64,000 nucleotides of DNA from contig JBBDMX010000101.1 of the NCBI GenBank assembly GCA_040878035.1, positions 124,001-188,000 on the forward strand, in the 5' to 3' direction. A program made the translations under genes and the position numbers. Positions within the stretch are counted from its first letter, which is position 1. Each line of letters begins with the position of its first letter. The notes under the pieces are model-generated. The model did not search any database. It worked only from the letters and a program-made list of their open reading frames with translations, and was not told the origin of the DNA. Shown here piece after piece: positions 7,968 to 16,159 of this stretch. The DNA is from JBBDMX01 sp040878035. GTDB lineage: Bacteria > Planctomycetota > Phycisphaerae > Phycisphaerales > Phycisphaeraceae.

Positions 7968-9617
7968 TCAAAGCTCCACATATTCCATATCCAACGTTTC
8001 TGCGCCATGGCTCACCGGGTGCTGCACGTCGCTGGCGAACACGCCGCCCATCGCCGCGCGGACCTCCGCCGCGTCATAGCGCCTGGCACCGCTTTGCGTC
8101 GCCACCGCGTGCAGGTCCAGGGCGATCTGCCCTTCGCTCTTGGCCAGTTCGCTCACGGGGATCGCCTGCTGGAAGGTTTGGAGCAGTCCGCCGGCGTTCT
8201 CGAAGGTGCCCGCCTTCTCCGCCCATGTCGCCCCTGGAAGGATCACGTCCGCCTTGGGCGACAGGTCGTTGGGCAGCGTGTCGATGAGCACCACGAACTT
8301 GCGTGACGTGGCGGCCGTGGATTCCTTGGTCGTCCATTTGCTTGGGTAATTGCCGGTGACCACCACCGCGCCGACCTTGGTCGCCTTGTCAGAAAGCTTC
8401 TTGACGAAATCCTCGTAGGCCAGCACCTGCTGGGCGTTACCGTCCCCTGCCACCAGTTCCAGCGCCCGCCGCACGCCGCGTGCATTGGGGCATTTTTCCG
8501 CGTACACCTTGTAGCCGCCGGGGAACTCTTTATCCTCGCCCTGACGCGGGATCGGCCCGACGCCCAGCACCGCCGCGGCGTCCAACTCGCGCACGAATTT
8601 CGCGAGCAGGTAGGCTTCCTCGCACGAGAGCATCGGACTCACCAGCAACGCGATCGCCCCGGCCCCCTTCTCCGTGGCGACTTTGCGCAGCCCCTCGACC
8701 GCATCCTGGTACGCCCGCTTCCATTCGCACTCGACCTGCGTGCCGTACTGCATCCGCCTCGGCGTGCCCAGCCGATCCTCACTGTGCACGAATTTCCAGC
8801 CGTAGCGGATCTCGTCGCTGATCCACCACTTGTTCACGCTGTGGTTGGTGCGCGGCTTGATGCGGTACATCCGCCCTTCGTTCCACTCCAGGAAAATGTT
8901 GTCGCCGCTGGCGGTGATGCCGTCGATCGACGGCGTCTTGCTCAGAAACCACACGCGCTGGCTGAAAAGAAAATCCTTGTCCAGCAGCGCCCCCACGGGG
9001 CAGATGTCCACCACGTTGCCCGACAGCTCGTTATCCAGCGGCTTGCCCGGAAAAACGTCGATCTGCTCGCGATTGCCCCGGCCAAACACGCCCAGTTCGC
9101 TCGTGCCCGTCACCTCGCGCGTAAAACGCACGCAGCGCGAGCACATGATGCAGCGGTCCGAATAGAGTTTGACGTGTGGGCCGATGTCCTTGGTCGGTTG
9201 CTTGATCTTCATTTCCTCGAAACGCGAGCCGGCCCGGCCGTACTGGTAACTGTAGTCCTGCAAATAGCACTCGCCCGCCTGGTCGCACACCGGGCAGTCC
9301 AGCGGGTGATTGATCAGCAGGTATTCCATCACCGCTTTCTGATTGGCGAGGGACTTGGGGCTGTTGGTGTGGACCACCATGCCGTCGGCGGCGGGGGTCT
9401 GGCAGGTGGGCATGAGCTTGGGGATCATCTCGACGGCCGCGGTCTTGGGGTTGGCCTGCGCCACTTCCGCCAGACATATCCGGCACGAGGCGACGATGGA
9501 CAGCCCCGGGTGGTAGCAATAGTGCGGAATGGCGGCGCCGTTGTCCTGCGCCACCTGAAGGATCATCTTCTTGCCTTCAAACTCGAATTGCTGACCGTCG
9601 ATGGTGATCTTGGGCAT
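7968..9617 (-). CDS. nuoG: NADH-quinone oxidoreductase subunit G (NuoG), short form
   Basis: Iron-sulfur subunit of respiratory complex I, or a related NAD(P)H/formate-linked module. Start taken at the ATG at 9617 (MPKITIDGQQFEFEGKK), matching the ferredoxin-like N-terminus; a longer frame adds 14 unlikely residues. In 549 residues: a [2Fe-2S] set at Cys34/45/48/72 (CYHPGLSIVASCRIC), the HPLDCPVCDQAGEC motif, a [4Fe-4S] set DRCIMCSRC with a later CPVG, then a molybdopterin-oxidoreductase-like region. This is at the short end for NuoG (often 650-900). No other nuo gene is in the window; neighbours are a small membrane protein and the C1 cluster, so it may serve a non-canonical complex. Confidence 0.85.
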   Translation of the reverse strand: MPKITIDGQQFEFEGKKMILQVAQDNGAAIPHYCYHPGLSIVASCRICLAEVAQANPKTAAVEMIPKLMPTCQTPAADGMVVHTNSPKSLANQKAVMEYLLINHPLDCPVCDQAGECYLQDYSYQYGRAGSRFEEMKIKQPTKDIGPHVKLYSDRCIMCSRCVRFTREVTGTSELGVFGRGNREQIDVFPGKPLDNELSGNVVDICPVGALLDKDFLFSQRVWFLSKTPSIDGITASGDNIFLEWNEGRMYRIKPRTNHSVNKWWISDEIRYGWKFVHSEDRLGTPRRMQYGTQVECEWKRAYQDAVEGLRKVATEKGAGAIALLVSPMLSCEEAYLLAKFVRELDAAAVLGVGPIPRQGEDKEFPGGYKVYAEKCPNARGVRRALELVAGDGNAQQVLAYEDFVKKLSDKATKVGAVVVTGNYPSKWTTKESTAATSRKFVVLIDTLPNDLSPKADVILPGATWAEKAGTFENAGGLLQTFQQAIPVSELAKSEGQIALDLHAVATQSGARRYDAAEVRAAMGGVFASDVQHPVSHGAETLDMEYVEL

Positions 9618-9646
9618 AATTGACTTTCTTACTGATGACTCCCCGT

Positions 9647-9742
9647 CAAGCCCGGCCATGTGAGTCTGCGACCGTGGCCGGTTGGGTACCTAATCAAGCC
9701 CGGCCATGCGAGTCATTCCGGGGGGCGAGCTTGGCCGGGATC
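9647..9742. repeat. Family H palindromic element, full copy plus a partial copy
   Basis: A half copy at 9647-9664 (caagcccggccatgtgag) and a full element at 9694-9742. The full element begins aagcccggccatgcgagtc and ends gagcttggccgggat, so cccggcca and tggccggg form inverted ends about 40 bp apart. Other copies: 16659-16706, 26973-27012, 29990-30107, 40803-40850 and 50381-50419. Confidence 0.8.
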
Positions 9743-9765
9743 AATGGAGGCGCTCTGGCGCCTCG

Positions 9766-10119
9766 CTAATGCTCATGTCCCCCCGCGTCGTGGGCGGGCG
9801 CCGTATCCATGGGCTCCGGGGCCTCCGGCGTGCGCAACTTCATCGCCGGGATGCCCAGTACGACCGCCGCGCCAAACAAGCCGATGATCGCTATCAGAAG
9901 CGTGCCAAACCAAGCCGCGTGCTCGGTCTGGGGCACCAATTCCTTCGCCGGCGCGGTGGCATGGGCATCGCCGCCAGCCGTACCGTGGCCGCCCGCCTGA
10001 CGTTCGGCGTGCGGCGTCACCGCCTCGGCGCGAATCGCCGCGGGCATCCAGCCGGCGGCGTACCACCCCAGGCTCAGCCCCACGATCACCGCCAACACCC
10101 GTCTGGACCAGCGTTTCAT
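9766..10119 (-). CDS. Small His-rich two-helix membrane protein, unknown function
   Basis: 117 residues. It has an N-terminal hydrophobic segment (about 9-27, signal anchor or signal peptide), a Gly/Ala/His-rich linker, a second membrane segment (about 69-90, WFGTLLIAIIGLFGAAVVLG), and a tail ending in HDAGGHEH. I do not recognise the family. It lies between the hydantoinase-like gene and nuoG on the same strand, with 111 bp upstream and 148 bp of repeat sequence downstream. The frame is convincing from its membrane topology and Lys/Arg-rich start (MKRWSRR), but no role can be assigned. The terminal histidines could bind metal. Confidence 0.6.
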   Translation of the reverse strand: MKRWSRRVLAVIVGLSLGWYAAGWMPAAIRAEAVTPHAERQAGGHGTAGGDAHATAPAKELVPQTEHAAWFGTLLIAIIGLFGAAVVLGIPAMKLRTPEAPEPMDTAPAHDAGGHEH

Positions 10120-10230
10120 GCGTCACCTCGTGGACAAAAGCCCGAATCCGAAAGTATACCGCGCCGCCAAGGCGACGCTGAGTCCCCAGACCGCAGCAGC
10201 GCCAAGAGGGAAGCCGGTTATACGGACATG

Positions 10231-11244
10231 TCAAGGTCGACTCGCGGCGGATTCATCCGCCAGGTGCAGCAGCGCATGCGCGCATGCTGCCTGCGAGGCA
10301 GCCGCGCCGATACGGTCGCTGAGCTTGATCACGTCCGCCTTGGGCAGCGCCTCCTCCACCGCCGCCTGGGCCAGGAACGCCCCGCTGCCGCTGAGGATGA
10401 TGCGCCGCGGCCGCTCATCGCCAAGCACTCTGGTCAGACCGCTGGTCACCCGGTCGCGTGCCCGTGCCGCCATTGCCTGCGCCAGCAGCATGGCATCGTC
10501 GGGCGAAATCATGTCGATATCGGCGCCGATCATGCGCAGCAGCCGGGCCATGGCAAACGGCCGTGTGAAGGGCCGCCCGTCGGCGGTGTCGCGATCCTCG
10601 GCGTTCTCCTCCAGTTGACCGGTGAGCAGGAACACGTCCGCCGTCGAGGCGAAGTATTCGCTCATCAGACCGTACTCATAGCCATGGAACTCGATCGTGG
10701 GCCCCAGCGCCATCAGCGGCGTCCGCCGGACGCCGACATACACCAACTCGCCGGAGACCAGCCGTTGCGTATCAGTCCAGCCCGCGGCGTGGAGTTGCCC
10801 CATGTCCAGGCGCAGGATGTCAGTGGTCGTCGAGCCGGTGTCGATCAACAGGGAAAGTCCCACGGGAAATTGCGGCGCCAGCCAAGTCGCCAGGGCGTGC
10901 CAGTTGGCGGCGGCGACGCGCAGCACGCGCTGCCGCGCCTCGTCCGGATGCACAAAACGTCCCTCGGTGGACCACACGCCGATGCCGCTGTGTGGGAAGG
11001 CTTGCCACACCGCGTCGAGCACATGCTCGACCCCTTGGCGCTTGGTCGCAAAGCAATCGCACAACTCGGCGGTCATGGTGATCGCAACGCGCTGGCACAC
11101 GGGCCAGTCGCTCGCCATTGCCCGCAACTGCTCCGCCAGTGCTTCGGGGTGCTTCCACAAGGCAAACGACCTCGCGACACACCGGCCATCGCTGTGCGCC
11201 GCCTTGAGATTGGCTCCGCCGATGTCCAGCGCCAGCGTGGTCAT
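10231..11244 (-). CDS. Hydantoinase/oxoprolinase-like protein of the H4MPT-linked C1 pathway (MfnF-like)
   Basis: 337 residues beginning MTTLALDIGGANLKAAH, an ASKHA-type phosphate-binding start, with LLIDTGSTTTDILRLD as the second phosphate loop at about 130-150. This is the hydantoinase-like family repeatedly found in bacterial and archaeal methanopterin/methanofuran clusters; archaeal members are linked to the condensation that forms the furanmethylamine ether of methanofuran. The ATG overlaps the stop of the upstream ATP-grasp gene by 4 bp, indicating translational coupling. It is the last gene of the seven-gene minus-strand C1 operon. The exact reaction in bacteria, where the cofactor is methylofuran, is inferred. 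Confidence 0.75.
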   Translation of the reverse strand: MTTLALDIGGANLKAAHSDGRCVARSFALWKHPEALAEQLRAMASDWPVCQRVAITMTAELCDCFATKRQGVEHVLDAVWQAFPHSGIGVWSTEGRFVHPDEARQRVLRVAAANWHALATWLAPQFPVGLSLLIDTGSTTTDILRLDMGQLHAAGWTDTQRLVSGELVYVGVRRTPLMALGPTIEFHGYEYGLMSEYFASTADVFLLTGQLEENAEDRDTADGRPFTRPFAMARLLRMIGADIDMISPDDAMLLAQAMAARARDRVTSGLTRVLGDERPRRIILSGSGAFLAQAAVEEALPKADVIKLSDRIGAAASQAACAHALLHLADESAASRP

Positions 11245-12248
11245 GCGCAGCTCTCAAGTTGGCAACGACCCATCGCGTCGAACCTCACGGTTCCGGGCGC
11301 GAAGGAGAGCGGCGCCGCCGGGTCAAGCAGCGCCTGCGCCAGGTTGCCCCCCGGTTCGAGCAGTTGCCGCAGGCCGATGTACGACAGCGTCATGCGGGTG
11401 TTGATCTCGATCACCGCATCGTGGGCCGGTTCATCGCCCAGCACCAGGTCCACGCCCACCCAGCCCGCCAGGCCCGGCACGGCGGCGACGGCGCGAGCCG
11501 CCAGATCGTGCGCCCGGCGGGAAAGCGCGGCCTCCAAGGGCAGGCGCCCGCCGCGATAGTTCATCTTCTGACCGTCCACGGTCACCGTCTGCTCGCCTGC
11601 CGGCAAAAGGCGCGGCCCGTCGCGGCCGACGATCGCCGAAACACTTGCCGCCAGGCCCGCAACCCAAGGCTGCACGATCGTGCAGCGCGGATCCCCACCG
11701 GCCGCCAGCAACGGTTCCACGTCTTGGCGCAAGCACACGAACGTGTGCTCGCATCCGGCGCCCTGACGCGGCTTGATCACGTAACGCTCCTGATCGCCCA
11801 GCGTGTGCCAGCCATCGGCGGCGACCGTCATCGGCGTTGGGACTCCGGCGGCCGTCAAATGGCGCGAGGTGGCCAGCTTGTCGCCGCAGAGCAGCACCGC
11901 CGCGGATGAGCTGTTGAGAGACGGCGCGTTGCGACGCTCCAGGCGCAGCATCCAGTCACGCAGCACGTCACCGGTCTCCGGCGCGATCACCAGCGTGGTG
12001 TCCACCTCGCCCACCATCCGGTCAAAGATGACCGTCGGCTCATCGGCGGGATAAACCGTGTGAACCTCGACGTTGCCGATCGTCAGTTCAAGCCGGCCAT
12101 CGAGAATGGTCACCACCTCATGATCGGCGGCGCGAAGATCAGTCAGAACGGCGCTGAGCATCGCCCGCCCCTGTCGCACCAGCGATTCCTCGAAGACCTG
12201 GCCCAGCAAGGCGCCAGCGCATAGATGTTCAATCGCCAGCACGCGCAT
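11241..12248 (-). CDS. ATP-grasp ligase of the methanofuran/H4MPT cluster (MfnD-like)
   Basis: 335 residues with ATP-grasp features: a central GDKLATSRHLTAAGVPTP region, a Lys-containing VIKPRQGAGCEHTFV loop, and the metal-binding end DAVIEINTRMTLSYIGLR. The N-terminus (MRVLAIEHLCAG, then EESLVRQGRAMLSAVLTDL) resembles the archaeal tyramine-glutamate ligase family. It probably adds glutamate to the tyrosine- or tyramine-derived moiety of methylofuran; that substrate is inferred from family and context. I chose the ATG at 12248; the longer frame adds 19 residues derived from repeat sequence. It overlaps the hydantoinase-like gene by 4 bp. Confidence 0.72.
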   Translation of the reverse strand: MRVLAIEHLCAGALLGQVFEESLVRQGRAMLSAVLTDLRAADHEVVTILDGRLELTIGNVEVHTVYPADEPTVIFDRMVGEVDTTLVIAPETGDVLRDWMLRLERRNAPSLNSSSAAVLLCGDKLATSRHLTAAGVPTPMTVAADGWHTLGDQERYVIKPRQGAGCEHTFVCLRQDVEPLLAAGGDPRCTIVQPWVAGLAASVSAIVGRDGPRLLPAGEQTVTVDGQKMNYRGGRLPLEAALSRRAHDLAARAVAAVPGLAGWVGVDLVLGDEPAHDAVIEINTRMTLSYIGLRQLLEPGGNLAQALLDPAAPLSFAPGTVRFDAMGRCQLESCA

Positions 12249-12269
12249 GGTGGGAATCATAACGACTCG

Positions 12270-12380
12270 GAGCCGCGCGGCGCCCCGGATAAGCCCGCGG
12301 GGCATCGTTCAGAGCCGCGCGGCGTAAGCCCGCGGATGCTCGGCCGCAGACCACCGCAGGCTTACGCCTTGCGGCTCTGA
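12270..12380. repeat. Family G1 repeats (gccgcgcggcgtaagcccgc type) at the end of the CitG-like gene
   Basis: Two direct copies of gagccgcgcggcg..aagcccgcgg at 12270-12300 and 12312-12335, followed by an inverted copy ccgcaggcttacgccttgcg to 12380. The inverted copy supplies the last codons and the TAA of the CitG-like gene. Similar blocks lie at 32380-32483 and 43271-43325; single copies lie inside genes near 30120 and 40880. Confidence 0.75.
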
Positions 12381-13234
12381 CCGGCGCCGAGCCATCCCGC
12401 GCGCAACGCGACGAACAGCCCGGCGGTGACCAGGTCGGCGCTTGTGCCGGGATTGCGGCGATTGCCGTCCCCGCGCAGCCACTGGTCGAGTTGGGCAAAC
12501 GCCTGGCGCGATGCGGCCGTGTGCGGCCAGTCGGCGTCGAGCACCGCCCGGGCTCGCTCGCCTGCTTCAAGCATGGTCGCCTGTCCGCACTTGCGACCGA
12601 TCAGCGTGTCGCCGTGTGCGACGAGCGACAGATGAGCATGCACCACCGCGTCGCTCAACGACAGCCCGTCGTTGACCAATCGCGGCAACGATGGAGCGAT
12701 CTCCGCGATCACTTCGTGAAAATCAGTGGCATACTGACGTGCCACGCCGTCGCGCGGCGCCGCCGATCGCATCGCATCAATGAGCCTCATCGTCGGCGGC
12801 TGCTGCACGTCGCCCTCTGCGACCCGGCCCAGTCCGCCGGGCTTCGCCAGGCGAATCGCTTCATAAACCAGCGGCGCATCGACCTCGGTCAGCCCAGCCA
12901 GCACACCAGCCACGCCGGTATCGATCGCTTCATGCGGCGGCACGGCACACAGCGGCGCCAATAGCAGAATCATGCCCAGGTTGGTATTGGACCCGGTCAC
13001 CGCTTGCGTCGCCCGTACCGCGGCCAGCACGGTCGCGCCCACACCGGCTTCGACCGCACGATCCATCACCGGCCCGATCGCCATGCCGCTGGCGACAAAA
13101 TCGAGCCAGTCGGCGTCGGCGAAAGCGGCCCGCGCCGCCGCCCCCGGGCGCACGTTCCCCGCCTTGGGCGCGGCGACCTCGATGACGCACGCCAGCGTCG
13201 CAAGCTGTCCGGTGGTGAGGTGTGATCGGGTCAT
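12362..13234 (-). CDS. Triphosphoribosyl-dephospho-CoA synthase-like protein (CitG/MdcB family) of the C1 cluster
   Basis: 290 residues of mostly helical CitG-type sequence: LACVIEVAAPKAGNVRPG (equivalent of the family PKPGNV motif), the acidic DADWLDFVASG, GSNTNLGMILLLAPL, and the C-terminal GDTLIGRKCG and NPGTSADLVTAGLF motifs. True CitG makes the citrate-lyase prosthetic group. Homologues within methanopterin clusters are thought to act in pterin-cofactor assembly, but I know of no settled reaction, so no symbol is given. It sits between the RimK-like and ATP-grasp genes on the same strand. Its last residues (QSRKA) and stop come from a family G1 repeat, so the gene may have lost or exchanged its original end. 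Confidence 0.72.
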   Translation of the reverse strand: MTRSHLTTGQLATLACVIEVAAPKAGNVRPGAAARAAFADADWLDFVASGMAIGPVMDRAVEAGVGATVLAAVRATQAVTGSNTNLGMILLLAPLCAVPPHEAIDTGVAGVLAGLTEVDAPLVYEAIRLAKPGGLGRVAEGDVQQPPTMRLIDAMRSAAPRDGVARQYATDFHEVIAEIAPSLPRLVNDGLSLSDAVVHAHLSLVAHGDTLIGRKCGQATMLEAGERARAVLDADWPHTAASRQAFAQLDQWLRGDGNRRNPGTSADLVTAGLFVALRAGWLGAGQSRKA

Positions 13235-13258
13235 GGGGTTGGCCGGTTACGATTCAAT

Positions 13259-13425
13259 CCCTCTCCCTCGGGGAGAGGGTGGCCGAGTCCGCGAGGCCGG
13301 GTGAGGGGAGCCGCAGAGGAGCGTAGCGTGTGCATCTTCTTAACCGATGGACGCATTCGAGATATCTGCGCGATGGTCATCCGTAGATCCCCTCACCCCA
13401 GCCCTCTCCCCGGGGGAGAGGGGGG
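13259..13425. repeat. Two copies of family I (REP-like ctctccccgggggagag element)
   Basis: Copy 1 at 13259-13309 (ccctctccctcggggagagg, then a variable part, then gtgagggg). Copy 2 at 13388-13425 is inverted (cccctcaccccagccctctc, then ccgggggagagg). Copy 2 is translated as the tail of the RimK-like protein (PLSPGERAGVRG). Further copies: 15388-15424 within fhcC and 51058-51110 within the DUF58 gene. Similar REP-like sequences are common in other high-GC bacteria. Confidence 0.78.
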
Positions 13426-14308
13426 CAGAGCTTGCCACCACGGTTTGCATATATGCCAGCACCGCCGTCGCGATGTCTACGCCGGTGACGCGCTGAAGCT
13501 CGCGCCAACCCGGCACGGCGTTGACCTCCAGCAGATACGGCTGGCCCTCCCGGGGGTCGATCACGATATCCACGCCGGCGATGAGTGCCTCGCACGCCCG
13601 GGCGGCACGCAGCGCCAAGTCACGCAGGTGATCGTCAGGCTCAAAAGGTTCACCCACGCCGCCGCGAGCGATGTTGGTGCGCCAGTCGGTGCTGCGGCGG
13701 CGCATGGCGGTGAGCACGCGGTCGCCCACCACCAGCAGGCGCAGGTCCGAGCCGTCGTGGGGGATGAAGCGCTGGAGATAGAGCACGGCGCCCAGGCGTT
13801 CGAGCGTGGCCAGCACGCGTGCCGCCAGATCGCGGTCATCCAGGCGCGTGATGCCGAAACCCTCGCTGCCGAACAGCGGCTTGACCACCACATCGCCGCC
13901 GAGCCGATCGAACGCCGTCATGGCGTCGTCGAGGCGCTGGCACGCCGCCGTCGCCGGCACGGGCAGGCCGGCCTCGCGCATGCGGGCGATGGCCAGGTAT
14001 TTGTCCACCGCCGTCTCGATGGCGCGGGGCGGGTTGATCACCGGCACGCCGGCCGCCATCAGTCGATGCATGGCGTCCATGCGGAAGACGATCTGCTCCA
14101 GGCTCCCGGCCGGCATGGTCCGCAAGAGCACGGCGTCGGCGTCGTGCAGCGACACCGGGCCGCAGGTGATCGCCGCCGAAGCATCGCCCACGGTCGCACT
14201 CACCTGCTTCCACGAACACGCGGCCAGCTCGATGCCGCGCAGCGCCGCGGCGCGGCGCAGATCCTCGACGTGCCAGCCGTTACCCGATGAAAGTGCCACG
14301 ATACGCAT
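13340..14308 (-). CDS. RimK-like ATP-grasp glutamate ligase of the H4MPT cluster (MptN-like)
   Basis: 322 residues. ATP-grasp marks: VDKYLAIARMREAGLPVP (about 110-130), DVVVKPLFGSEGFGI with the nucleotide-binding Lys, LYLQRFIPHDGSDLR, and the metal-binding PYLLEVNAVPGWREL near 270. This is the RimK/MptN-like family; archaeal MptN adds glutamate to tetrahydromethanopterin. A pterin or furan glutamylation role here follows from the neighbourhood. The ATG at 14308 lies 10 bp after the mch stop, so it is in the same operon. The last 25-30 residues (from about SSAPLSPGERAGVRG) come from a family I repeat and are probably not part of the conserved fold. Confidence 0.78.
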   Translation of the reverse strand: MRIVALSSGNGWHVEDLRRAAALRGIELAACSWKQVSATVGDASAAITCGPVSLHDADAVLLRTMPAGSLEQIVFRMDAMHRLMAAGVPVINPPRAIETAVDKYLAIARMREAGLPVPATAACQRLDDAMTAFDRLGGDVVVKPLFGSEGFGITRLDDRDLAARVLATLERLGAVLYLQRFIPHDGSDLRLLVVGDRVLTAMRRRSTDWRTNIARGGVGEPFEPDDHLRDLALRAARACEALIAGVDIVIDPREGQPYLLEVNAVPGWRELQRVTGVDIATAVLAYMQTVVASSAPLSPGERAGVRGSTDDHRADISNASIG

Positions 14309-14318
14309 GGGTGATTAG

Positions 14319-15311
14319 TCAAAGAGAGTTAGCCGCGGCGAATCCAAACGACTCCGCCAGCACCTTCGCATCGACCTTGCCGAAGGTGAACGACCGGCCG
14401 GTGGTGATGTTTTGTAGCGTGATTAGCGCCGGCGAGAAGAGCAGCGGGTCGATCTTGTAGAAGTCGTGGTCGTAGCGGGCGAAGATCTGGGCGAACGGTT
14501 GGCCGTAGTCGCGCGAGGCGCCGGCGGGGAGCTGTTGGCCCGCGGTCTGGAGCGATTCGTCATCGCCGGTGCACATCAGCGTGACCCGCGCGCCGTAGAG
14601 CACGGCATCGTTGGTGCGGCCGATGGCGGCCATGTCGTCCTTGGCCACCGGCGGCAGCGGCGCGGCCCCGAAGCCGGCGACCACGCGCGACAGGTCGAAC
14701 TCCAGCGCATGGAGCTTGTGCAGGGCCGTCTCCACTGAGCGCGCGGCAATCTGCACGCTGCCGACGAGACTGGCGGTGCGCGCGGCGATCAGCGTCACGT
14801 GCCGCTCGTCCACGCGGCAGCGCTGGGCGATGTAGCACGCCACCTCCGCCAGCGGCAGCTTGCCCGTCTCCAGCACGCCCACCACGCTATCGGGCGACTC
14901 GCGGCCTCCGGTATCGTCGAACAACTCCTCCTTGCCGTAGGCCGCGCGCATCGGGCCTGAGCCCATCGCGAAGTACGACTTACCCGACGCCGGCGGCACC
15001 CCCGGAAGGTTGATCTGCCAGCCGGCATATTGACTGGCCATGCATGCTTCGACCGGCTTGGCGACGTCCACCACCACGTCGATGTGCGGCCGATCGCCGA
15101 TCCACCCCGGCACGAGGCACACATGCGCCAAGTCCGCCAGGCACGCCCGCGCCACCATCACGCCGGCCTGGAGGCTGCCCGTCTGCTTCACGCCCGCGTC
15201 GATCAGCCGCGCCTTGCCGGCGCTGCCCACGGTCACGCCCAATTCGTCGGCACTGCCCGCCAGCTCATCGGCAACACGCATCGCCCTGGCATTGAGTGTC
15301 ACTTTGCCCAT
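14319..15311 (-). CDS. mch: Methenyltetrahydromethanopterin cyclohydrolase
   Basis: Cytoplasmic enzyme interconverting methenyl-H4MPT and formyl-H4MPT, a central step in formaldehyde oxidation via H4MPT. 330 residues from the ATG at 15311 (MGKVTLNARAMRVADELAG); the longer frame carries 45 residues of repeat-like sequence. Recognisable segments: DVAKPVEACMASQYAGWQI, FAMGSGPMRA near the active site, DDTGGRESPDSVVGVLETGKLP, and FGAAPLPPVAKDDMAAIGRTNDA. The start lies within the last 13 bp of fhcC, so translation is coupled. No internal repeat insertion is evident, unlike its two upstream neighbours. Confidence 0.95.
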   Translation of the reverse strand: MGKVTLNARAMRVADELAGSADELGVTVGSAGKARLIDAGVKQTGSLQAGVMVARACLADLAHVCLVPGWIGDRPHIDVVVDVAKPVEACMASQYAGWQINLPGVPPASGKSYFAMGSGPMRAAYGKEELFDDTGGRESPDSVVGVLETGKLPLAEVACYIAQRCRVDERHVTLIAARTASLVGSVQIAARSVETALHKLHALEFDLSRVVAGFGAAPLPPVAKDDMAAIGRTNDAVLYGARVTLMCTGDDESLQTAGQQLPAGASRDYGQPFAQIFARYDHDFYKIDPLLFSPALITLQNITTGRSFTFGKVDAKVLAESFGFAAANSL

Positions 15312-16159
15312 TGAATCACCTCCCCGCGATGCAGCTCGAACTGATCGGCATGATAGAGGCTCAGGCGCGACGGCGCGGCGAGCTCTGACCCCCTCTCCCC
15401 CGGGGAGAGGGATGGGGTGAGGGGATCCGCGGAGAAGAAGGGCCAACCCAACTCGCGCAGGCGTCGCACGATCAGGCCCACGCCCGCCAGCGACGTCGCA
15501 TCGAATACGCCGGCGTGGGTCAGATGCAGGCCCAATATGGACTGCGGTGGCATCGACACCGCTTTAGCTTGCGGCGGAGCCGCCGTCGCTCCGCGAGGAG
15601 CTAAAGCGGCGTCGCGGCCGCCGCAGTCCATAGACAGAATGCTGCCGCGGCGCATTTCCAGGCCGGGATGATCCAGCGGCCCCTGGCCGATGACCAGTGT
15701 GCCAGCGAGCATGCGATAGCCGGGACTGGCGCCGGCCTTGCCCGCGATGGCGATCAGGCCGCGGCGCATCATGAAGCCGGCGTAGTCGCCCGCATCGCTG
15801 TCGATTACAATTTCCCCGCCGGTCATGCCGCGATCGCGGCCGACATCCAGCCCGCCGACGCGATGACCGACGCTGCCGGCGACGCGAATGATGCCGCCGG
15901 CCATCGACGCGCCCAGGTCGTCGCCGGCATCGCCTTGGACGATCAACTCGCCGCCGGCCATGCGGGCGCCGAGGCGCGGCAGCGGCGGCAGACCGCGCAG
16001 CGTCAGCCGATCACCCGGTTCGCCAGTGATATCGAAGGCATCACCCACGGCGCGGCGCAGCTCGTCGGGCGGCATTTGACCCAGCGTGTCCGGCCGCAGA
16101 TGCGAGCCATCGGCGCAGGCGACACAATCTGATCGATAGGTCAGTGTGTATCCGCTCAT
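15299..16159 (-). CDS. fhcC: Formyltransferase/hydrolase complex subunit C (formylmethanofuran dehydrogenase C-like), with two in-frame repeat insertions
   Basis: Structural beta-helix subunit of the bacterial Fhc complex, which moves the formyl group from H4MPT to methylofuran and releases formate. 286 residues from the ATG at 16159, which overlaps the fhcD stop by 4 bp. The right-handed beta-helix is visible as repeated GxxxxxxxGxxG turns (GGELIVQGDAGDDLGASMAG, GGEIVIDSDAGDYAG). Two segments do not belong to the family: about residues 177-208, encoded by a hairpin repeat at 15539-15630, and about 243-262, encoded by a family I element at 15388-15424. Both keep the frame, and conserved sequence resumes after each (LGLHLTHAG; LSLYHADQFELHRGE). 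Confidence 0.88.
   Translation of the reverse strand: MSGYTLTYRSDCVACADGSHLRPDTLGQMPPDELRRAVGDAFDITGEPGDRLTLRGLPPLPRLGARMAGGELIVQGDAGDDLGASMAGGIIRVAGSVGHRVGGLDVGRDRGMTGGEIVIDSDAGDYAGFMMRRGLIAIAGKAGASPGYRMLAGTLVIGQGPLDHPGLEMRRGSILSMDCGGRDAALAPRGATAAPPQAKAVSMPPQSILGLHLTHAGVFDATSLAGVGLIVRRLRELGWPFFSADPLTPSLSPGERGSELAAPSRLSLYHADQFELHRGEVIQWAK
15388..15424. repeat. Family I (REP-like) element in frame inside fhcC
   Basis: Contains the ccctctcccccggggagagg core followed by atggggtgagggg. Translated on the minus strand as PLTPSLSPGERGSE. It interrupts the C-terminal part of FhcC without breaking the frame. Confidence 0.82.
15539..15630. repeat. Family L hairpin element in frame inside fhcC
   Basis: About 92 bp with inverted ends (tggactgcggtgg / ccgccgcagtcca) and an inner inverted pair (accgctttagct / agctaaagcggc) around a cggagccgccg centre. 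Encodes about 30 residues rich in Ala, Pro and Arg on the minus strand. I saw no second full copy in the window. Confidence 0.78.
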
